Position numbers and translations under genes: made by a program
Notes under the pieces: generated by a model
What the model was told of the DNA's origin: nothing
The model's database searches: none
What the model saw: only the letters and a program-made list of their open reading frames with translations
Part shown: piece after piece, positions 56,850 through 64,000 of the stretch
How positions within the stretch are numbered: the first letter of the stretch is position 1
How the letters are laid out: every line of letters begins with the position of its first letter
Assembly (NCBI GenBank): GCA_038501625.1
Contig: JAZAYU010000010.1
Span: forward strand, 3,742,912 to 3,806,911
Reading direction: 5' to 3'
Source of the DNA: Corbicula japonica
Taxonomy: Eukaryota > Mollusca > Bivalvia > Venerida > Cyrenidae
Length of the DNA stretch: 64,000 bases

Positions 56850-57522
56850 CACTGACGCTTGACCAGCCGCCCCACCCCCTGCCAACCCTTACTAATACGC
56901 CCTTTTTGTAAAAATGGTGTCAAGTCACTAATATTATTCCACTCTATCAAAATATGCGAAAATACACCGTCAAAATTGCATTCTAAAAAAAAATATATTT
57001 CTAAGTATATAATTGAATAATGGTCAGGAACGGCTCCAGACCCCTCCCCCGTTCGAGAGGCTGTTTTTCCTACAATACGGCGGGATTCCAGCCTGAAAGC
57101 TGTTTGGTTCAACGCAACAGTGTCTGATCTAACAGTAAATGTCAAAAAGTCTCACCAAAAGCTCGAAATACGCGTAATATACAACAGAAAACGGCCTCCG
57201 AAATGCAGGTTATTTTTTTCATAGATTCTTCAACCCAGTGCGACTTCCGGAAATCCCCGACGCTTCTTGTTCGGAGCGTTCTGATTGGTGGAACTATTGA
57301 CGTAGTCCGGGAAATACTTTGCACACAAATGGTTGGACCAAACAGAACGCTTCTAACAAAAGCGTTGGGGAATTCCGGAAGTCGTACAGCGGACAAGAAT
57401 CTATGAAAAAATAACCTGCATTTCGGAGGCCGTTTTCTGTTGAATATTACGCGTATTTCGAGCTTTTGGTGAGACTTTTTGACATTTACTGTGGGGGTGG
57501 GGCGGCTGGTCAAGCGCCAGTG
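56850..57522. mobile_element. hAT-like non-autonomous element with 8-bp target duplication
   Basis: The direct repeat GCAAATAC flanks it (56842-56849 and 57523-57530). The termini are inverted: CACTGACGCTTGACCAGC from 56850 and, read on the other strand, CACTGGCGCTTGACCAGC from 57522, continuing through CGCCCCACCCCC (about 30 bp, one mismatch). Eight-bp duplications with CA-G-type ends fit the hAT superfamily. No transposase. The right third is the foldback 57132-57492. Confidence 0.88.
57132..57492. repeat. 361-bp foldback inside the hAT-like element
   Basis: Arms of about 100 bp (57132-57230 and 57394-57492) are almost perfect reverse complements, starting ACAGTAAATGTCAAAAAGTC. Inner sequence keeps partial pairing (GACTTCCGGAAATCC/GGAATTCCGGAAGTC). 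The right arm abuts the hAT right terminus. A CTGATTGG site lies in the centre. Frames through it are palindrome artefacts. Confidence 0.9.
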
Positions 57523-58149
57523 GCAAATACCTAAATGTTCAACCTATTGCATTAAGTGAAGTGTGTACCCAACAAACAGAATTCCATCAAAGAGAATGCA
57601 ACAGCGGTCATTGGTCAGCCTAATAGCAACAGGCAGATTGTCAGTAATCAATGTTGTTGACCATAAACCAAGCTGGTCTCATAATCTGGGGGATAAACTT
57701 TATGATCTTGTAAAAACTGTTAGTTACTTTTCTTGTATCCATGTTGGGGTAGTAAATATAGTAACAGATCTATTTAAACTTTTTTATTTCAAATCTTTTA
57801 AAATTTCGGTTTTATTATCACAAGAAATGTAAGGTATTTCTAACGCGACGTCAGACGTCAAATTGTGACGTAGGTATATGACGTCATACAAACATTACTT
57901 TTACTTGCTGTACATGAAAGAAAATGTAGAGTTGTTGTGACATTATAAACTAAAGAAGCCAATGGCTAAAATAGTTTAAATAGTTCTGAAGAAGGCCAAT
58001 GGCCGGAAAGTTTTGAAATAAAAAGAGTTTAAATAGTTATGTTTACAACTGTCAGTCGGAACTGTTTCTATCGTTATTATTCTGGAACCGTGCCAAACAG
58101 TGTTATTGGAGCTGTTTGCTTGAATATCACTTAAAGTACAGTTTTACTC

Positions 58150-61100
58150 TCACAGAAATTTCAGGTATTTCCTATTTCCAGTAGCTTCACCAGCAATCAC
58201 TATGCTGTCATTCAGAAACGAGGCTGAATTCACAGGGGCGTAGTATGTGCATTTCAGTATCATACCACTCTGAACATCCCAAACGCGCATGCTCAGAGCC
58301 GCTGACGTCACCATGAATCTTCCGGAAGTCGAAAATTTAATGTCTTTAATATAAGAAGCGTGATTAGTCGCTATTTTAAATAATGGAACATCAGTCTGTG
58401 AAGTGTTCCATATATACAATTTTCCTGATCCGACGCCGACGACGAGAAAGCGACCGTCGGGAGAAAATGCCATTGCTTGGATATCCGTATCATGCACATT
58501 GAGATCTTTCAAGTGATTAACTGAACTTCCGCTGTAATAAAAAAATAAATTTAAGTTTTACACACCGATCGAAGAAAGAAAATGAAATTTATCAATTGAT
58601 AAAAACCAGACCCGCAGATCCGAATATTATTATTATAATTGTGGTTCTGGAAAAAGTGAAACATAACTTTCACGACATTACTTGTTTATACGTTAATAGC
58701 GGAAACTTAAAAAAATTCCGGAAAAAATTTATAATCATTAATACATATACCTCAGCTGATAGACCCGACACAAAGAGCTAAATCCCGCTGCGACCATGCG
58801 GTTTGCTTCGCAATATGCAACTCGAGTTATCGACCCTTTTGCCCCTGAATCCCACTTGGTCACTGTCGTGAAAGTATCGACATGCAATGCATGCACGTCT
58901 CCAGTGAATGTTCCTAGAAATAAAAAAAATTTCAGAAATAAAAAATTATGTCAGGATGTACATGTAGATATTTTTTACTACTGTATTATTAAGTGAACCA
59001 ACTGACAAAGCTACAAGTTTATGAGACGAATGCACAAATGTCTAAATTCTTTAGCCTTTGAAAAAATAAAATCAGAAAATCTCAATACCTATATTTATAT
59101 TTTAAGAAATAATATGTGCACAGTGTATGTGAACTTTTTTTCTATCATTTTAATGAAAAACGATCTTTTGCACGAATACATTGATGATGCTACCAGACAC
59201 TTCAATCATGCTACCAGGAGTCACTGAGATAATCACGGCAATGATCAGTGCACCAATTTGAAAATCTTTGCTTCATTTCAAAATGAAGCGGAAAATGATA
59301 ACAGTTTTACGAAATCCCTCTTTAAAGTGTGAAAACCCCAGAGATACCCGGGTGAACGCAATAAATTACTGATTGCCTTCTTACAATTACACTCATTAAA
59401 TCTAATGTTCTCTTTTTTTCACTAAATCATTTTGGGGAAATGTGATAAACGCGGAAAACGTTTTAACTGTGCTTAAAATGTTGACTAGTTACGTCGACTT
59501 GCACGCACGTTGTGCCGCAAGCTGCTGTGAAAATCACGCGTCATTCGCCTTGTGGTTAACGTGGCTGTTCTAGAGCCATTAAAAGGGCGGTGAAAGAATG
59601 GAGAATTAAAATAAATGCAGGAAATATATCAAGCCTTTTCTTTTCGAAATACAGCATAGCACATACTTACCGACAATTATTATGTCTTTGCCGACATTAA
59701 AGGCCGTCGGGGCATGAACATTGACATAAGAAATGGAGCCGTCGGCCAACAGCATGACCTCTATCTGGGCCTTCGCTTCCGAACCGTACTAAAAAGAGAT
59801 AAAATGTTTTAATGTGTTGCGTTTACTTAAGGAATGATTCTTGTTTTGGTGCGGTTCATGCAGATTGGACGTGCACGTGAGAGCGCGCTTTATGGTAAAT
59901 TTGCCAGCTCTCGCGTGCACGTCCAATCTGCATGAACCGCACCAAAATAAGAATCATTACTTATATTTACATTTTAATCATTTTTTTATTTAAATAAACT
60001 TAAGTCGAACGCTTTCAAAAATTAGTATTAAGTGAAAATGGGGAGTAATACGTGGGAGTTTTCAATAGTAACAGCCATGACGTTACTGACGTCATTACGG
60101 GTCATGCGGTTCATGCAAAATGAACCGAATTTTTTCAAACGAAGAAATCAATAGGAATGTAAATATATTAAGATATTACTTGATTTGAAAAAAAATGTAA
60201 TTTTTGTTATTATTTTAAATGTGTCAAAAGCTACTGACAATACATGTATACGAGTTCCCTTTGTCTAACAAATGTATACAACATAAGATATTTGTAAAAG
60301 TGTGTTTGACCTTGAATTTCCTGATCGCAAATAGTTGACAAAATAATTAAAATGCGATTTATACCTCTTTATAATTGAGTGACTTTAAAAGGACCTCAAA
60401 TATTGTTGTCATTTTCACAATTTTATTACTCATGTTGGCATTTAAATTAATGTATAGTATTGCTTTTGTAATGCTTGGATGAAAATAAAATTTATGGAAT
60501 TTTTAAGTCCAGATATTTTTCTTAAGTGTTCTAATTTTTCTTAACTTATTTAAATTAGAGCTGCATTGATAATTAAATTGATTTGAATTACATTATGCCG
60601 CTAGAAAGAGTTTGATAATTTTACTTTTTATCAGTACAACAGTAAAGTGCAAAGACAACAGGAGCAAGCCCTCACTTTACAGCTGGAAGTAAGCTTTTTA
60701 GAACATATTACAAATGTATATAATGAAAACATATTTACATCGAAAGTACCGCCATGGCCGTGATCCAACACAAACAGACGAGAGCTGTCTGCCGAGAACT
60801 GCGCCATCTTGATAAAGCCTTCGTGATTGGCTGAAGTAGCGATGACGTCACCTTCGTAGTCTTCGGTAAGGTAAACACAACACTGGTGCATCCAGCCCTG
60901 TGACGTTGCCAGGTACTTGCCGTCGGGGGATACACAACAAACCAGATAGTGACCTGTTCCCACTGGTGGCACAGCGCCTCGCAACAAAGTGGCCATGTCC
61001 CAAACTTTTAATGACCTATTTTGATATGTATACAAAATATATTATATTAAACGGAGTATAGAAATCTTGAACAAAAAAACAAATAAGGACCAACGTAAGC

Positions 61101-63368
61101 ATAGGAGGGGATGTCCTTTTTATACATCACTTTGGGCACAGCCAATGGCATTGTAATTGGCTAAATAAGTTTGGAGCTTAGGCTAACTCTATGCGTCACT
61201 GTTTTAGGTCAATAATGAAAAACACGGCGATTTCAGGGCCATTTACAGAACGTCAAAAACGGGCCTAGATAATGTGGTTTACGACGTCATGTACAGTACT
61301 AGGATTGATAATTGTCAAAATCAATGTCCAATTCGTATCAGAAATATCTTAAACTTTCATTTGATACCAAATTCCACAGATTTCTAAAAAATATTTTAAA
61401 GGTACATTCCACCTTAACTATGAGACGAAATGCGGCATTTTTAAACACTCCAAATACCGCGTTGACGCTTAAATATGGGCTCATAGTCTGTTGCTTATAC
61501 TTATTATTAACACATGCTGTTACATCTTTCACTTTTCTTTCCAAAGCTAAATATACTAAAATATATTTGAAATGTAATAGCTGAGCAGACAAGTATAATA
61601 AAAGTAATTTAAAATTATTATTTGATTTTTTTCCAATCGAATTTACCTATCAAGAGATGACGTCACCAATTTGCTTTCCGTGTTCGCTTCGATGGAAACC
61701 ATACTGACTCTATGAGAGTGACCGCCCACTGTGGCAATTACATTCCAACTTTCGTTCGACTGGCTCCACACCTTCATCGACCTGTCAGAAGAACAGGTAA
61801 ACATATGGTTCCCGTCTTTGGTGAACTTGATAGACCAGATCCAAGCTGTGTGCTGTCTTAACTTCCTCTGGTGCTCTCCCGTGTCGGCGTGCCATAAACT
61901 CACTGAGTTGTCGTCACCTCCACTCGCCACCTGTTATTAAATTATTGTGTTAAAATGTTTTAATACGATTATTTTACACTATTATACTTTTATGCTACAC
62001 TCTTGATGTGTCCGAAGAAAATAAGCAACAATTTAATATTTTTTCTTCAACATTTTCTAAACTGGCACGTTATTTGTATAAATTTAATTACAGAATTTGG
62101 TACATAATTGGAATGAAATTCCTAACTCCTACCAATTTTAAGCCATACGAATGACAGTAGAATTTAAAGAAAGGAATAAATGTTTCATTTGTCATTGATC
62201 ACTGATGATGGAATATTTACCTCTAAACATATACCAAGTTTCATAATCATTGCTTGCGTTATTTATACATATCGCAGGATAAGGTTTTCCTCGACAAACA
62301 GACAGACTAAAGTGAAAAAAATCTGAAAAGACAGGCAGAATCGCAATATTGCCCTCCAATTACATTATTTCATGAACATAGCTTCCATGCTCTTTGAGTT
62401 ATGTTTCCATAGCAACCACAGATTTTGTCCATCAAAAATAGCGAGAACAATCTTCTTCTCATTGCCATATAATCAAATACAAGTTCCTTAAACTTGGTGA
62501 GATAGTACAGGGCCTTTTTTTTACCAAACGACGAACAACCGGTCGGACGAACGTTGGAAAAAAATATAGTTGGTAATTCATAGTCGTTAAACTTTTACAC
62601 TCACTTTCCTAAGAAAGCGATATTTTGAAGCGGGTTTGTTCTTATATGGCGGGGGTTAGGGACGTGCTCTGACTGATCAATCGCTAGGAAATGAAGGTGA
62701 AATGACTAAAAGTGCCCGGTACCTGTTTTCCTGACGGGTGAAATGTACAGCACAGGTTCTGGTTACATCCGTTTTTGGTCTTCGAAAGAACAACATAACC
62801 ATTTGTGTCCAGTAAGACGAGACCTGAAACAACATTGGCTTCAATTCTGACAAAACGAACAACTTTCACGCTACAATTTAACCGTAAGATGAATTTTAAT
62901 TTGTTGTTATTTTATTTCTCCAGAACAAGTCCAATTGTAAGTAAAATCTTGAAAGAATATTGTTTGCATTTAACTCAGGTTGCATATGTATGAGTACATA
63001 ATGGCAATCATAATTAGTTATATATATATTCCAACTTTCATTTAAACACCGTGTGCTGAAGTGGCCCAACAGTAATTATAGTAATAATAAGGTTGCCACT
63101 AGTCCTGACTACCTCAATAGTAAACGCAAATATGGAGTAAAATACCGAATCTACCTCTTAAATCCATCACAGCCAGTTTCCGGTCATCCCAGGAATAGTC
63201 CAGTCCTGTGAGTTCTGACCCATCAATATTCACCGTGGCCACGTGACTAAGATTATCTGCTGTCCAGACGGAGACAACGCAGTTTTTGAACGCCGTTGCA
63301 ATATGGCGATTGTCACGTGAGAACACGATGTAGGACACGGCTTTGTTACCAGTTTCTTTCGAATGCAA
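58150..63368 (-). CDS. WD40-repeat protein, C-terminal seven exons (gene continues beyond the window)
   Basis: Minus-strand exons: 63368-63155, 62823-62723, 61930-61647, 61015-60739, 59788-59671, 58913-58751, 58531-58150 (stop TGA). The sum is 1539 bp, 512 codons plus stop, and all junction phases agree. Donors are GTAGAT, GTACCG, GTAAAT, GTAAAT, GTAAGT and GTATAT. The product is a run of WD40 blades: VSYIVFSRDNRHIATAF...VSVWTAD; VASGGDDNSVSLWHADTG; IKFTKDGNHMFTCSSDRSMK; RSLKVWDMA; VSPDGKYLATSQGW; AFSPDGRFLVVGVGSGKLYI; IKFSTSGRFMVTSAALSM. There is room for at least seven to ten blades, hence one or two beta-propellers for protein binding. It ends soon after the last blade. N-terminal exons lie beyond 64000, so the full architecture (for example a NACHT/STAND-type or TEP1-like WD protein) cannot be decided. 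The first exon listed starts in phase 0 after an acceptor and is not the true start. Confidence 0.9.
59833..59958. mobile_element. Foldback MITE in an intron of the WD40 gene
   Basis: Arms of 45 bp (59833-59877 and 59914-59958) pair with one mismatch; left arm starts AATGATTCTTGTTTTGG. The loop is 36 bases. TTACTTA occurs on both sides (about 59823 and 59957) and may be a target duplication. It begins 44 bp upstream (gene sense) of the 59788 exon start. Confidence 0.85.
60270..60640. repeat. Dispersed repeat, copy 2
   Basis: Partner of 55315-55690 (see there). Located in the WD40 gene intron between the exons at 61015-60739 and 59788-59671. Confidence 0.75.
62390..62590. mobile_element. Possible remnant of a GACGGAC-type element
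   Basis: Phrases such as ATAGCAACCACAGATTTTG, TTAAACTTGGTGAGATAG and ACCGGTCGGACGAACG resemble body and tail parts of the elements at 607 and 22029, but no terminal repeats are visible. In an intron of the WD40 gene. Confidence 0.3.
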
Positions 63369-63406
63369 CTGTAATATATAAACAATTTAACACTTAAGTG
63401 AAGCCA

Positions 63407-63860
63407 CTCTAACAAGACCACCTCTGGGACTGGACAAAAGTGGTCTTAATAGTGAGGTGTTAATAATTTTAGGGAAAAAATAAGACACCTTTGTTATAAG
63501 GGACGTTGAAATAGTGGTCCTATTATTTATTGGTCTTTATCTAAGGTTGGTCTTTAAGAGTGTTTTACTGTAGTTTCAAATTGTTGCATAACACTCTTAA
63601 GCTACCGAAAGATGTATTTTAATCTGATAACGAAAAGCGCTTTGCATATCTTACTTTTGTTTGCTCGGTATACTTGACCCGCAATACGGCCACCAGTACA
63701 GTCAAACATGTCTTCAAAAAGCACAGGGAAAAAACAAAAGCTGCCTTTGAAGGCAGGTGATCTTTGTGAATTTGTTCTTTCAATCTTTTTTGGACAAATT
63801 AAATGTGGTCTTTATCAATAGGTGGTCTTTGTTGACAGGTGGTCTTAAACACAGATTAGA
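63407..63860. repeat. GTGGTCTT-rich repeat relic
   Basis: Starts CACTCTAACAAGACCACCTC and contains many GGTGGTCTTT-type phrases (63440, 63530, 63550, 63800-63845). Probably a decayed Tigger/mariner-type MITE like that at 19606. It is upstream (gene sense) of the first WD40 exon seen; no further exon was recognised to the window edge. Confidence 0.4.
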
Positions 63861-64000
63861 CTGTTCTGGTGTTCTTGCTTTTTCATTTTTCTATTTTACC
63901 TTCCCTTAGCTCTCAGATTTTAGATGGTTTGACATAATTCAGAAAATTGTTTTTAAATGTAATTAAAATAGAAACATCTAGCCGGGTGCCAGGCTATGCC

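Noticed and set aside
57142..57513. 123-codon frame on the minus strand and 57203-57406 on the plus
   Set aside because: Both run through a foldback; the two strands encode each other's mirror.
60735..60935. 66-codon minus-strand frame overlapping a WD40 exon
   Set aside because: Alternative frame of the exon; the WD40 frame has correct phases to both neighbours.

Overview
The window is animal nuclear DNA, most likely from a bivalve mollusc. Its genes are split by GT-AG introns, it is AT-rich, and it is crowded with short non-autonomous transposon relics. The large 'GAGGGCCATGATGGCC ... CTCAGGTGAGC' repeat and the Mab-21/cGAS-like gene with a long C-terminal extension are the best clues to a bivalve; that placement is inference, not a database result. 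All exon models were built by hand from splice signals, reading phase and protein motifs.

Layout. 0-7.6 kb: no gene seen; one GACGGAC-tailed element (607-1367), a tRNA-like fragment, an 85-bp tandem duplication, and three strong inverted repeats at 6.2-7.1 kb. 7.6-10.9 kb, + strand: a Mab-21/cGAS-like nucleotidyltransferase gene whose frame is broken three times; one break is explained exactly by an 11-bp tandem duplication. 11-28.7 kb: no convincing gene; foldback elements, a 51-bp tandem array (20.6-21.05 kb), an element with an internal 166-bp array (22.0-23.2 kb), ATC microsatellites, and from 24.3 kb a dense cluster of TTAA-flanked MITEs. 28.7-37.9 kb, - strand: a complete seven-exon tetraspanin gene with two alternative terminal exons. 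38.3-43.9 kb, + strand: a complete five-exon METTL15 gene (mitochondrial 12S rRNA m4C methyltransferase, RsmH/MraW family), head-to-head with the tetraspanin across 363 bp. 47.3-52.7 kb, - strand: a three-exon gene for an unrecognised 163-residue protein, with a possible alternative upstream exon at 53.1 kb. 58.1-63.4 kb, - strand: the last seven exons (512 codons) of a WD40-repeat protein that continues beyond the window.

The genes do not form a pathway. The METTL15/tetraspanin pair probably shares a bidirectional promoter. The Mab-21-like gene belongs to the family that includes animal innate-immune cGAS-like receptors. The strongest signal outside the genes is a MITE of about 240 bp with TTAA ends and a double-hairpin body. 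Some 26 copies are packed between 24.3 and 54.4 kb, none was noticed elsewhere, and one forms most of the region just after the METTL15 stop codon. A second palindromic MITE carrying a CCAAT-type core overlaps the same interval. Other notable structures are a hAT-like element with an 8-bp target duplication and four otherwise dissimilar elements that share one architecture.
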